A stretch of DNA of 64,000 bases from Flaccisagitta enflata (GCA_965153355.1 OZ231128.1:44578001-44642000); one strand, 5' to 3'. Shown: positions 1 to 11,640, counted from the stretch's first letter. Numbers and translations are program-made. Notes: generated from the sequence alone by a model not told the origin.

Positions 1-1293
1 CTGGGTGGTGTGACATACATCGGAGAATTCTGGGCTGTGTGACATACATCGGAGAAAACTGGGTGGTGTGACATACATTGGAGAATTCTGGGCTGTGTGA
101 CATACATCGGAGAAAACTGGGTGGTGTGACATACATCGGAGAATTCTGGGCTGTGTGACATACATCAGAGAAAACTGGGTGGTGTGACATACATCGGAGA
201 ATTCTGGGCTGTGACATACATCTGAGAAAACTGGGTGGTGTGACATACATCAGAGAATCCTGGGCTGTGTGATATACATCGGAGAAAACTGGGTGGTGTA
301 ACATACATCGGAGAATTCTGGGTTGTGTGACATACATTGGAGAAAACTGGGCTGTGTGACATACATCGGAGAATTCTGGGCTGTGTGACATACATCGGAG
401 AAAACTGGGTGGTGTGACATACATCGGAGAATTCTGGGCTGTGTGACATACATCGGAAAAAACTGGGTGGTGTGAGATACATCGGAGAATTCTGGGCTGT
501 GTGACATACATTGGAGAAAACTGGGTGATGTGACATACATCGGAGAATTCTGGGTTGTGTGACATACATTGGAGAAAACTGGGTGGTGTGACATACATCG
601 GAGAATTCTGGGCTGTGACATACATCGGAGAAAACTGGGTGGTGTGACATACATTAGAGAATTCTGGGCTGTGTGACATACATCGGAGGAAATTGGGTTG
701 TGTGACATACATTGGAGAATTCTGGTCTGTGTGACATACATCGGAGAATTCTGGGCTGTGTGACATACATTGGAGAAAACTGGGTGGTGTGACATACATC
801 AATTTCTGGGTTGTGTAACATACATCGGAGAAAACTGGGTGGTGTGACATACATTGGAGAATTCTGGGCTGTGTGACATACATCGAAAAAAACTGGATGG
901 TGTGACATACATCGGAGAATTCTGGGTAGTGTGACATACATTGGAGAAAACTGGGTGGTGTGACATACATTGGAGAATTCTGGGCTATGTGACATACATC
1001 GGAAAAAACTTGATGGTGTGACATACATTGGAGAAAACTGGGTGGTGTGACATACATCAATTTCTGGGTTGTGTGACATACATCGGAGAAAACTGGGTGG
1101 TGTGACGTACATCCGAGAATTCTGGGCTGTGTGACAAACATCGGAAAAAACTGGATGGTGTGACATACATTAAAGAATTCTGGGTAGTGTGACAAACATC
1201 GGGAAAATTGGGTGGTGTGACATGCATCGGAGAATTCTGGGTTGTGTGACATACATCGGAGAAAACTGGGTGGTGTGACATACATCGGAGAAA

Positions 1294-2092
1294 ATTGGGT
1301 GGTGTGACTACATCGGAGAATTCTGGGCTGTGTGACATACATCGGAGAAAACTGGGTGGTGTGACATACATTGGAGAATTCTGGGCTGTGTGACATACAT
1401 CGGAGAAAACTGGGTGGTGTGACATACATCGGAGAATTCTGGGCTGTGTGACATACATCAGAAAAAACTGGGTGGTGTGACATACATCGGAGAATTCTGG
1501 GCTGTGACATACATCTGAGAAAACTGGGTGGTGTGACATACATCAGAGAATCCTGGGCTGTGTGATATACATCAGAGAAAACTGGGTGGTGTAACATACA
1601 TCGGAGAATTCTGGGTTGTGTGACATACATTAGAGAAAACTGGGCTGTGTGACATACATCGGAGAATTCTGGGCTGTGTGACATACATCGGAGAAAACTG
1701 GGTGGTGTGACATACATCGGAGAATTCTGGGCTGTGTGACATACATCGGAGAAAACTGGGTGGTGTGAGATACATCGGAGAATTCTGGGCTGTGTGACAT
1801 ACATTGGAGAAAACTGGGTGATGTGACATACATCGGAGAATTCTGGGTTGTGTGACATACATTGGAGAAAACTGGGTGGTGTGACATACATCGGAGAATT
1901 CTGGGCTGTGACATACATCGGAGAAAACTGGGTGGTGTGACATACATTAGAGAATTCTGGGCTGTGTGACATACATCGGAGGAAATTGGGTTGTGTGACA
2001 TACATTGGAGAATTCTGGTCTGTGTGACATACATCGGAGAATTCTGGGCTGTGTGACATACATTGGAGAAAACTGGGTGGCGTGACATACAT
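1294..2092. repeat. Higher-order duplication within the satellite (offset 1,293 bp)
   Basis: The order of variant monomers at about 1-800 is repeated here at a constant offset of 1,293 bp. Diagnostic shared variants are a truncated GCTGTGACATACATCTGAG monomer (208 and 1501), a following TCAGAGAATCC monomer, a GTGATATACATC monomer, a GTGAGATACATC monomer, and an ACATTAGAGAATT monomer (651 and 1944). The copies diverge beyond about 800/2093. This is a block duplication of some 27 monomers, as in higher-order-repeat satellites. The similarity may extend left of the window. Confidence 0.88.
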
Positions 2093-2264
2093 TGGAGAAT
2101 TCTGGGCTGTCTGACATACATTGGAAAAAAATGGGTGGTGTGACATACATCAGAGAATTCTGGACTGTGTGACATACATTGGAGAAAACTAGGTGGTGTG
2201 ACATACATCGGAGAATTCTGGTCTGTGTGACATATATCGGAGAAAACTGGGTGGTGTGACATAC

Positions 2265-2400
2265 ATCTGAAATATGAGACATACATTGGAGAAAACTGAA
2301 CTGCAAGTGTGACATACACGAACGGACGCACGGAGAAATCTGTGGAACTTTGGTGTTCCACTATCGTGGAACACAAAAACTGGGTGGTGCGACATACATT
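2265..2400. repeat. Break in the satellite that resembles the array's right edge
   Basis: The monomers stop here. The sequence contains ACGCACGGAGAAAT followed by a hairpin whose arms are GTGTTCCAC and GTGGAACAC around TATC (2353-2374). The same ACGCACGGAGAAAT plus the same hairpin recurs at the right border of the array (2985-3033). The break therefore looks like a captured copy of the array's own flank. Confidence 0.75.
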
Positions 2401-3011
2401 GGAGAATTTTGGGCTGTGTGACATACATTGGAGAAAACTGGGTGGTGTGACATACATCAGAGAATTCTGGGCTGTGTGACATACATCGGAGAATTCTGGG
2501 CTGTGTGACATACATCGGAGAAAACTGGGTGGTTTGACATACATCGGAGAATTCTGGGCTGTGTAACATACATCAGAAAAAAAACTGGGTGGTGTGACAT
2601 ACATCGGAGAATGCTGGGCTGTGTGACATACATCCAAGAAAACTGGGTGGTGTGACATACATCGGAGAATTCTGGGCTGTGTGACATACATCGGAGAATT
2701 CTGGGCTGTGTGACATACATCAGAGAAAACTGGGTGGTGTGACATACATCGGAGAATTCTGGGATGTGTGACATACATCGGAGAAAACTGGGTGGTGTGA
2801 CATACATCGGAGAATGCTGGGCTGTGTGACATACATCGGAGAAAACTGGGTGGTGTGACATACATCGGAGAATTCTGGGCTGTGTGACATACATTGGAGA
2901 AAACTGGGTGGTGTGACATACATCGGAGAATTCTGGGCTGTGTGACATACATCGGAGAAAACTGGGTGGTGTGACATACGGAATTACGCACGGAGAAATT
3001 CTTAATATTTA

Positions 3012-3033
3012 GTGTTCCACTATCGTGGAACAC
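3012..3033. other. Perfect 9-bp inverted repeat at satellite edge
   Basis: GTGTTCCAC and GTGGAACAC flank a TATC loop. The identical hairpin lies at 2353-2374. It marks the transition from satellite to ordinary sequence. It could be part of an old mobile element end or a recombination or initiation site for array growth. The function is unknown. Confidence 0.8.
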
Positions 3034-5118
3034 AATAAGAGAGTCGTTCATGTCTTCCATGCGACCTCACGCTAAGATTTATGCGTGGGAGCATCCTTAA
3101 AAGAAAGGAAAAACTGGAGGAAAACGATGTAAGGAAGAAAAAGTGCCCACAGTGGAAAACAGTGAGTGGCAGAGAGGGAGAAAACCAAACTGAAAAAAAA
3201 TGTTGTATTATTTGTTAAAAAATTTCTGACTGTTGACTGACTTACTGGCTCTCACTCGCTAAGTGAAATTGATGAAATGATCAGACTAGGTCGGATACAT
3301 GGCCAATATGAAGTCGCTTGCTGGAGCAGTGATGCTCTGAAATCATCATATCGGCCGATTTCGCGCCCCCACGAAAAATCGTATAACCTACAGAAAAACG
3401 AACGGACACTTTCCCTTTTAGAATTGCTTATCAAACGACTGAAGACAAATGATAGAAAAATATTTACGTATAACAGGAGAAAAACCTAACTGCTTTAAAA
3501 TGAGTTGTAACTAATGTAATAATGCCAAAATGATCCTCATTACAACAGGAGAGAAAATGTACTGAAGAGGGGGGTGGTAAGGGGGCGTTATGCAAGCAGG
3601 AAGGGAGGGGGGGGGGGGAAAGGAGAGAGTGGAGGAGAAGAGAAAGGGGACCCCGTATATTTATAACGCTCACAAAAAAATACACGATGGCGGTTGTTTT
3701 GAGTTGAAAACAAGTGCGGCTTCATGGTAGAAATTCTCAACAAACTTTCCTCGTGGGGCGTTTTGGTAAAAAGCAACGGCTGCAAAGTTATGACAACACA
3801 AAAAAGAGAAAAATGACGATTTCAGGGGGAAAACAGCGGCCAAGAGAGGAATTCTAAACTCCTTCGAGAGAAAAGATGGAATAAAAAGAAAGATAAAGAA
3901 AGAGAGAGAGAAACAAAAAGAAAGGAAGAAAGAAATAAAAAGACAAGAAAAGAATCGAGGAAGAAAAACAACGCGACGACAGGCAAGGAGATACAAAAAA
4001 AGATTGTTTATGAGGTAAGGTCGGTTAGTCCGTTTGTTATGGTTCCAGAAAAGCGCTCAGCTCATGCTGCGTTATTCTATCCTTCAAGGGTATGGTTTCT
4101 TAACAATGTTACCCTCGGGTGATTTGTTGAATTTTGGTAACTCTGGTAACAATAATTAGCCCTTATCTATTTTGGTAAGCATTAGTGTTTTGGGTTAGAC
4201 TCAGAATGGATGTTTGCGAAGTTAGTTTTGCTAAATGGAAAACTAGGAGTGATGCGCGTAGTAACTAGTCAGTGAGGGCTCACAAGGCCCTCTTCCATAT
4301 TTTTAGTTTGGGTATAGTGAGGGATGTTGTTCCACCTGTCATACGCGTTATCCTTCCCTTTGTCAGTCAGTGATAAGCAGCGGCGTATCTGAGCTAAGAT
4401 TTTAGCAACTGCCGATTCTATGTCCCACAAAGGTCGTGCCCGACCTTTATTGCTATGTATTACTGGTTGGTATACTTTTCACTGACAAGTGGTCCACTTG
4501 TCACTGACAAGTGGACCAACAATGTGTCAAGTTAAGTCGTGCCTGAGATCATCATGAACAGAAGATGTACATAAAGTAGTTGAAAAGGGCAGAAACCCCC
4601 CAACCCGGCGAGGATGTATATATAAAAGGCAATGGGTAAAAGAGTCAGAAGACAGTTGTTGACGGCAGTAAACCCCCTATTCTCAAGGACAATCTTCGTA
4701 GTAGCGTGAAGTTGGGTAGTATCCGTAATGCACAATTCAGTTTTTTTTAAAAAAGCCTCTTATCCAAAAATGCTGCTGCCCAGGGGACCGACGGACCAAT
4801 CGACGGATAATCCAAAACACGACATGGCCGTGCTGAAAAGCGGACATACTGACGTACAGACGTAAAACCATCCATAGGACCGACCAGCCATTGATATTCT
4901 ATAGACTCACTCGCCTGCGACTGGAAAGGACAAGAATAAAGGCGGATTGATGGATGAATATGGGCGTTGTCTTGGGTTTCTGACGCCGTCATTACGTTGT
5001 GATGATGTCTTGGAATGTGAGTGTTTCTCATGAGGGAGCTCTCATAAAATGTTAAATTGGTTATCGCGGGTCTTTCTTCTTATGTGATTCCTCCCTCTAC
5101 TCCTTCCTCTTCCTTTTC
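3034..5118. other. Intergenic stretch, no gene recognised
   Basis: I see no coding region. Local features are a G-run near 3608-3620 in purine-rich DNA, an A/G-rich strand at 3860-4000, and a near-perfect palindrome GACAAGTGG-T-CCACTTGTC at 4484-4502 whose first arm is repeated just after it. At 4770-4870 there are scattered GACCGACGGACC words like those in the PAL family described below. The small open frames (60-108 codons) have no recognisable domain. Confidence 0.7.
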
Positions 5119-5261
<143 letters not shown>

Positions 5262-5579
5262 TTTTTTCTTTTCTACCTATTGCCTATCTGCTCTTGTTCT
5301 TGTTCTTTTTTTTCTTGATCTTTTTCTTTTTTCTGTACTTGCTCTTCTTAATCTTAACCTTCTCATTGGCATTCTTTTCTTTTCTCCTTACACCTGTCTT
5401 TTTGTTTTCCTTTTTTTTTCTTCTTATTCTTTGTATTTTACATTGTATCCTTCTTCCTCTTCTCCCTTTTCTGTTTCTTTTCCTTTTTCCTCTTTTTTTA
5501 GTCGCGTGCACGCGCCTCTTCACCTTGCCGTGTCGGTCGGTAGGTCGGTCCGTCCGTCCGTCACATTTTTGAAATCATG

Positions 5580-5895
5580 ACTTTTTTAGGTTATTTAGGG
5601 TAATTTAAGGTACTCTAGGGTATTTCAGGGTACTTTAAGGTACTTTAGGGTACTTTAGTTATTCTAGATATTAAAGGTACTTAGGGTACTTTTAGATTTG
5701 TTCGGGTACTTTTAGGTATTTTTGAGTAATTTGGGGTAATTTTGGGTATTTTTAGGTATTTTTGGGTATTTCTGGGTATTTTCGGGAATTTTCGGGTATT
5801 ATTTGGTGTTTCTGGGTATTTTTGGGTATTTTTGGTATTTTTGACGTATTGGATAGCTATTCTCATGTCTTTCTAGGTATTTTTGGGTATTTTTA
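5580..5895. repeat. 10-bp minisatellite (GGGTATTTTT / TTTAGGGTAC)
   Basis: Degenerate decamers start as TTTAGGGTAC variants and drift into GGGTATTTTT. They resemble telomere words but are not a telomeric array: unit length is 10-11 and there is no uniform TTAGGG. They lie inside the PAL element at 5493-6829. Confidence 0.9.
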
Positions 5896-5924
5896 GAATG
5901 TATTGAAGTTTGGATATTTAATAA

Positions 5925-6045
5925 ACATTGTGGGAAATTGTGGAACATTGTGGAACATTTTTAAGCATTGTGGCACATCGTGGGACATTGTGAAACATTA
6001 TGGTACATTGCGGAACATTGTGGAAATTGCATTGTGGAATGTAAG
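5925..6045. repeat. ~11-bp minisatellite (ACATTGTGGAA)
   Basis: About ten degenerate copies of ACATTGTGGAA (variants ACATCGTGGG, ACATTATGGT) form the second array in the PAL element. Confidence 0.88.
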
Positions 6046-6074
6046 ATAGGATAGATAAGACGGAGGATGGAGAA

Positions 6075-6775
6075 GTATGAATGTAGTATGAATGTAGTAT
6101 ACATGTAGTATGAATGTAGTATGTAGTTTTAGTATGTAGTTGTAGTATGTAGTTGCAGTATGCAGTTGTAGTATATAGTTGTAGTATGTAGTTGTAGTGT
6201 GTAGTTGTAGTGTGTAGTTGTAGTATGTAGTTGTAGTATGTAGTTGTAGTATGTAGTTGTAGTATATAGTTGTAGTTGTAGAGTGTAGTTGAAGTATGTA
6301 GTTGTAGTATGTAGTTGTAGTATGTAGTTGTAGTATGTAGTTGTAGTATGTAGTTGTAGAATGTAGTTGTAGTATGTAGTTGTAGTATGTAGTTGTAGTA
6401 TGTAGTTGTAGTATGTAGGGGTTGTACGTAGTTGTAGTACGTAGTTGTAGTACGTAGTTGAAGTACGTAGTTGTAGTATGTAGTTGTAGTATGTAGTTGT
6501 AGTATGTAGTTGTAGTATGTAGTTGTAGTATGTAGTTGTAGTATGTAGTTGTAGCTTGTAGTTGTAGTTGTAGTTTGTAGTTGAAGTGTGTAGTTGAAGT
6601 GTGTAGTTGAAGTGTGTAGTTGAAGTATGTAGTTGTAGTATGTAGTTGTAGTATGTAGTTGTAGTATGAAGTTGTAGTATGAAGTTGTAGTATGAAGTTG
6701 TAGTATGAAGTTGTAGTATGAAGTTGTAGTATGAAGTTGTAGTATGAAGTTGCAGTATGAAGTTGTAGAGTATAA
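6075..6775. repeat. 13-bp minisatellite (GTAGTTGTAGTAT)
   Basis: About 50 copies of GTAGTTGTAGTAT are present. Blocks of local variants (GTACGTAGTTG at about 6425-6475, GAAGTGTGTAG at about 6580-6620, GTATGAAGTTG at 6665-6760) show stepwise spread of variants along the array. Confidence 0.95.
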
Positions 6776-6829
6776 AGTTGTGCAGTTGTCAGTAACGAAG
6801 CACGCGACTGTTGGCCTGTTGGGCTTGTT

Positions 6830-7182
6830 TCTTTTTCTTTTTCTTTTTCTCCTTCTTCCTCTTTTGTATCTTATTTTTTCTCTTCACCTGCCTCTCTTTC
6901 TTCTTTATCTTTGTTCTTTATCCCCCTCTGTTTCTCCTTCTTCTCTATCTGATGTTTTTCTTTTTCTTTTCATTTTCTTCTTTTTCTTCTTTCTCTTCAT
7001 CTCGTTTTCTTTTTCTTCTTTATGTCCAATTTCTTCCATTCATCATGCTGGATTTTTTTGTTCTTTTATGTACTTTTCCTTTTATTCTGTTATGGATTGA
7101 ACGGGATCTTACAATGAATTCGAAATTTGTAGTTACAAAGGCGTACAATTCTGAATAAACATAACAAATATTTCATTCATAG
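6830..7182. other. Pyrimidine-rich spacer, no gene recognised
   Basis: 6830-7080 is TTTTTC/TTCTT-rich on the plus strand and gives Phe/Ser/Leu-rich open frames. These are composition artefacts. The remainder is AT-rich with no recognisable feature. Confidence 0.7.
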
Positions 7183-7871
7183 TACTATCTTGGAAAAAAT
7201 AAAAGTCTAGGACGTTTTGTCATATTTAAGCTTTGATATACATGAATTGATATAAAAACTGGTGACCAAAATGAAGCTAACAAACAGGGCTAGCAAACGG
7301 CGCCAAGCTGAGACTCTAAAGGGGTTTTCGCATTGGGCGCATTATCTAGATATTATCTGGATATTCCCTATGTAGTATCTCAATAATTTTCCCAATGCGA
7401 AAACCCCTATAGCCTTATTCACTTAGATTTTATACATATGAAAATAAATGAAAATGTTGATTTCAGGGAATAGACAGAAAAATTGAAAAGAGTATAAACA
7501 CATGATGTTTTGTTACAGTGTCGCTATGATACAAAAAGTTCAAAAGGAAAATCGGTGACCATTTTGTAGCTATCGATCAGGGCTATCTATTGCCGCCAAG
7601 CAGAGACCCATAGCTCTATTTGTTCGGATTCTACATCAAAAAAAGTGGAAATTTTGATTCTCAGAAATTGTGAAAAAAATGTGTGGAGGTATTTTGCTTA
7701 AAAATGGCTTGATACTCTCTTCCAAGGCATGCCCTTACACATCCAAGCGTTTTTATACTCTAAAAATGTTATTTCAAATACTGGGCTTACTAAAATAGTT
7801 ATAATTTGATCAAATTTAAAAGATTATCATTCCTTTATCCAGCTTGGACTTTTATTTTTTCCAAGATAGTA
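7183..7871. mobile_element. TA-flanked palindromic MITE with internal direct duplication
   Basis: Terminal inverted repeats of about 25 bp begin TACTATCTTGGAAAAAATAA and are matched by TTATTTTTTCCAAGATAGTA at the right end. The terminal TA on both sides fits a Tc1/mariner-type target. The interior holds two diverged direct copies of a segment (GGTGACCA...GCTA...CAGGGCTA...CCGCCAAGC...GAGAC) at about 7261-7316 and 7550-7612. The first copy is interrupted by a smaller MITE at 7317-7409. No transposase is present. Confidence 0.85.
7317..7409. mobile_element. ~93-bp MITE nested inside the 7183-7871 element
   Basis: The arms AGGGGTTTTCGCATTGGG and CCCAATGCGAAAACCCCT are flanked by TA. The flanks join to the sequence seen uninterrupted in the second internal copy (GAGACYC-A-TAGCYYTATT), so the nested insertion and its TA target can be read directly. 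Confidence 0.85.
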
Positions 7872-7976
7872 TTCACTGTAGTAAAGCAATGAGCATGGTC
7901 CACATTAGCACCTAGTTTTGTATCCATCGACGCTCTTTGTATCCATCGACGCTCGGATGTGCTTTGTCTTTGATTG

Positions 7977-8085
7977 CATTCATTCATTCATTCATTCATT
8001 CATTCATTCATTCATTCATTCATTCATTCATTCATTCATTCATTCATTCATTCATTCATTTATTCGTTCATTCATTCATTCATTG
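7977..8085. repeat. (CATT)n microsatellite
   Basis: About 27 tetranucleotide units with one TTTATTCG interruption. It creates the FIHSFIHS frame, which I do not consider a gene. Confidence 0.98.
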
Positions 8086-9179
8086 CCCATTTGAATCCAA
8101 AGGGACTACCATCTCCCCACGGATGAAACATTCAACTGAAACAGCTTTTGCTGTTTCTCTTTTTTCCCTTCCACATTGCCATTGGCCCCTCTTATTCATC
8201 GCTTTAAATCCATTCCAATAAGTGAAACATGTTTTTTAAAAAGCTCAGAAGACTCAACGAGGGGATTTCTATAAACTCCCGTCGGAGAATTGACCCTATA
8301 GTTTACACAGAGACGAAATTGTCGTTGTTCCTAAATCTGTTCTTTCTTTGTTTTAGTGAGTATGTTTTTGCAAAATGTATTAAACAGAACTATTGAAAAT
8401 CCGTTTTCCAACTTTTATCTCAATTTCAAGGCCCTTTTAGCTTTGAATTTAAATAAAACTCCAATGAACAGAAAGAAAAAAAAAACAACTTGAGCTCAAG
8501 TATTAGTCTTTGTGAACCATTTTGTGTATAAACGTTGATTTTTTTTTGAAACACTTACAATTTCAATTGGGCTTCGGCAGATTCTGCTTAGCAACTAAAC
8601 AGACTGCCTCTGATGCACTTAAAATGAATTCACCGGGAAGAAAGCATCTCCGACCATAAAATTCTGAGGCGAATTTTCTTAGTTTTCTTTAATTTTCTAT
8701 GTTCATTTCATTTTCCAAAGCAACTAAGGCTCCGAGCGAAAGAATTCAACGCAATAAGAAAATGAAAATGCATTTTGAAAATTGGTTGGGTGAAAGAAAG
8801 GAAGATCAGAAAAAAAGCAGATTCAAAACAAGGAAAATTGAGAATTACAGAAGAGAAAAACAGAGATTGGAACGGATGTCTCCATCTACCTCTCCATACA
8901 TCTCATTTACATGTCTACCGCAAAGGTCAATATATGATACACGTACAGACACGGACAAGACGCATCGTTGCCCGGGCGGGCTTGATAAAGAGTTTAAACA
9001 GCTTCTCAAAAGGGCCCAATCTTGGGTGTGTTGCCTTATTCGTTAGAAACAGCACTTTTCTTAAGTTAATACTATTTTTGAAAAAATAGCATACACCCCC
9101 AACACTTTGTGATCACTCTCAAAGACCATCTTAACACCTTAATCACCTTAATCTAGACCAAGATGAACCAATAGACAGA
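8086..9179. other. Intergenic, no gene recognised
   Basis: AT-rich unique-looking sequence. Two overlapping plus-strand frames at 8699-9089 (115 and 104 codons) have no domain I recognise and are basic and low in complexity. I see no RNA gene. Confidence 0.6.
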
Positions 9180-9784
9180 TACAGGGTCATCAGCCTGAAA
9201 TGCCGGATTCTGTTAAGCTTTTACTCAGAGATGCCATATACCCTTGATTTCATACTGATTGTCTCTTAAAGAGCATAAATTGACGTTTTTTGTATCAAAA
9301 TTTCATCCAAATCGGTTAAGTAGTTTAGATTTTACAAGTCTTTGAAGTAGAAACTAATTTTCCCTCAAAGGCAGAATTTTCAATAAAAATTGAGAGAGAG
9401 AGCATTTTTGAATTTTTCTTTTTTTTCAACTTTTTGAGCTGGAATGGTCTAGTATGAAAAAAAAATTGATGTAGTTTCAAAAATTTGTCAAATCATCTTT
9501 TATTTAGGACTAATCTCATGATTCTGGCTCAAAATATTGCAAAATGAGAAAATAGGAAAAAAGACTGTTCCTCCATTTTCCAATGAAAAAACAGAAGTGG
9601 CGAAAAGGAAGTTTTTTCTTAAATACATGTAAAATCTAAACTACTTGACCGATTTTGATGAAATTTTGATAAAAAAAACGTCAACCTATACTCTATAAGA
9701 GACAATCAGTTTGAAATCCGTGGCATTTGGCATCTCAGAGTAAAAGCTTAACATTATCCGGCATCTCAGGCTGATGACCCGGTA
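9180..9784. mobile_element. TA-type palindromic MITE, TACAGGGTCATC ends
   Basis: The left arm TACAGGGTCATCAGCCTGAA is matched by an inverted right arm (CTCAGGCTGATGACCCGGTA). Similarity continues inward through TTAAGCTTTTACTC and the GATTGTCTCTTA and AAACTACTT blocks to about 9345/9622. The arms are about 160 bp around a ~270-bp T/A-rich centre. The element at 55164-55727 shares CAGGGTGATC ends and the AAGCTTTTACTC block, so the two belong to one lineage. No coding capacity is seen. Confidence 0.88.
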
Positions 9785-10325
9785 TGTACCATTAAGCAGT
9801 TTTCTCCGTGGTTGAGCTACTTTTGTTGTATGTGTCCGCTAGTCTTTCTGTCTTTCTATCGGACCACCCATCTGTCGGTCCATTACATTTTTGTATTGCA
9901 AGCGATTGTTACATGCGCCATTGCACACCAATAAGAGGCTCATTAACACTAACTTGGGGGCATCGGGTACCGCGACCATCTAACGCCTTTGCGACTGTTT
10001 CAGCATATGGATGAACCAATTGATTTATTTGAATATCAGAAGTTTGATTAGTAGCTGGGTTATTAACTTATTATGTCTCAAATCAGTAGCATTCATCTTA
10101 TCCTTGTCACTTATCACTTGCCTTGGTGAACCTCGGCAATGCCACCTTGCATGGTTTTATTTGTTCTTCCTATCATCAATTATAACCATTTGAAACTATA
10201 GAAACCATCAAAAACTCATTTCACTTGAAATAAAAAAAAAAGGAACTTTGCCTTTGGTTTTCAATGTTGACAATCTTTTCCCGATGTAAAACTTAGCATT
10301 GGGGATTGATATTCATGAATGAGAA

Positions 10326-10330
<5 letters not shown>
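9785..10330. other. Decayed PAL-like sequence and orphan HTM tail
   Basis: 9800-9915 carries GTCTTTCTGTCTTTC, TCGGACCACCCATC and TGTATTGCAAGCGATTGTTA, words typical of diverged PAL copies. 9956-10002 carries GGCATCGGGTACCGCGACCA...TTTGCGACT, which is the conserved right-hand tail of the HTM elements (19.1, 26.3, 37.7 and 38.3 kb) but without a neighbouring array. The remainder, including small frames at 10011-10193, shows no gene. Confidence 0.55.
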
Positions 10331-10726
<396 letters not shown>

Positions 10727-11006
10727 AAAAAACAAAACAAAATCTGGTGCAAAAATCTGAAGAATGGTATGCTCACAGAAAAGGACCACGAGCGAAATAT
10801 ACCCAACATAAAGACAGACAAAAAGACAGACAAATATAAGAGTTGTCAAACTATAATCTTATAGTGGTAGACAAAAACCAGGGAGACAGACGGATAGAAA
10901 AATTTTGGAGTCAAACTGATCGGATTGAATGGCTCCCCTGGGGCTCTTTTCCAAGATTTTTGAAATTAGCGAAGCTCAAATCGGAGTGACAGAGAGAACT
11001 GAGCAT

Positions 11007-11274
11007 GGGTCCTTTTCTACTCGTGACAACCGCGTTTTTTAACGGGCCACTTGGTCGCTCGCTATGTTTGTTCGCTCGCACCGCTCACTCTGCTCACTTG
11101 CTCTGCAGTGCTCCGCTTTGATATGCTTGCTTCACTCACTCGCTCCATTCACGGGCTCGCTCACTCACTTCGCTCACTCCCTCGAGGGACAGTGAAATTC
11201 ATTAATATGCGTTTACGCTGTGATTGCGTTTCACAGGAAGAAACATGTTTTTGGTCGTCACTGGAAACACACCC
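11007..11274 (-). mobile_element. GAGCG-rich MITE copy 1 (reverse)
   Basis: This matches in reverse the family whose ends are GGGCGTGTTTCTAGT and ACTAGAAACACGCCC. The left end here is degraded (GGGTCCTTTTCTACT) and the right end reads CACTGGAAACACACCC. The interior contains the diagnostic AACGGGCCACTTGGTCGCTC, CTCACTCGCTCCATTCACGG and ATTAATATGCGTTTACGCTG blocks. It faces copy 2 at 11381, giving an inverted pair 106 bp apart. I find no clear target duplication. Confidence 0.85.
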
Positions 11275-11380
11275 TGTCAGAGAGAATGGAACATGAAGAA
11301 TGCTGTCGCACCACCAAAATACACCCTTGAAATTGAGAAATAAAACTGAATGATTGATGGAACTTAAAGCATATGACTGA

Positions 11381-11640
11381 GGGCGTGTTTCTAGTGAAGA
11401 TGAAAAACGCGTTTGTTCCTGTAAAACGCATTTACAGCGTAAACACATATTCAAGGATTTCAACTGTCCTATGAGGGAGTGAGCTAAATGAGTGAGCGGG
11501 TTTGTGAATGGAGCGAGCGAGCATAGCAAAGCGGAGAGCTGTAGAGCGAGTGCGCGGAGTGACGGTACGAGGGAACAAACATAGCGAGCGACCGAGTGGC
11601 CTGTTAAAAACGCGATTGTCTCTTGACTAGAAACACCCCC
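11381..11640 (+). mobile_element. GAGCG-rich MITE copy 2
   Basis: It begins GGGCGTGTTTCTAGTGAAGA and ends GACTAGAAACACCCCC. The subterminal AAACGCGTTTGTTCC and TTAAAAACGCGATTGTC blocks extend the inverted repeat to about 36 bp. The interior is built from GAGTGAGCG, GAGCGAGCG and AGCAAAGCGGAG words. Other copies are at 26781, 48973 and 60441. Confidence 0.9.

Larger units (their letters stand above)
1..2982. repeat. 29-bp satellite arranged as 58-bp dimers
   Basis: The whole stretch is a head-to-tail array of 29-bp monomers. Two types alternate: CTGGGTGGTGTGACATACAT-CGGAGAATT and CTGGGCTGTGTGACATACAT-CGGAGAAAA. The natural unit is therefore a 58-bp dimer, with about 100 monomers visible, and the array enters from before base 1. 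Most monomers differ by one to three substitutions (cggag/ttggag/cagag) or 1-4-bp indels. The minus strand of the consensus has no stop codon. Because 29 is not a multiple of 3, successive monomers pass through all three frames, so long open frames (the longest 476 codons, 1630-3060) arise in every minus frame. They read as a 29-residue Cys/His-rich periodic peptide. I regard these as translation artefacts. There is a short non-satellite break at 2265-2400. Confidence 0.97.
5493..6829 (+). mobile_element. Large PAL-family element with three minisatellites inside
   Basis: The left end is TTTTTTAGTCGCGTGCACGC (a one-base-off copy of the 18-bp palindrome AGTCGCGTGCACGCGACT), followed by CTTCACCTTGCCGTG and GGTCGGTAGGTCGGTCCGTC tracts. 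The right end is GCACGCGACTGTTGG-CCTGTTGGGCTTGTT. Between them lie three consecutive tandem arrays of 10, 11 and 13 bp (separate entries). The same ends flank another array-filled element at 12817-15110 and a short one at 21197-21408. This supports one mobile family with conserved termini and a variable core. No coding capacity is seen, so it would be non-autonomous. A Helitron-like origin is an inference from architecture only. Confidence 0.7.

Noticed and set aside
1-3060. Long minus-strand frames (up to 476 codons) as a repetitive Cys/His-rich protein gene
   Set aside because: They follow exactly from a stop-free 29-bp satellite unit and occur in all three frames. There is no start context, no non-repeat domain and no intron structure.
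5580-5870. Internal telomeric repeat tract
   Set aside because: Some TTTAGGG words occur, but the unit is 10-11 bp, drifts to GGGTATTTTT and is bounded by PAL element ends.
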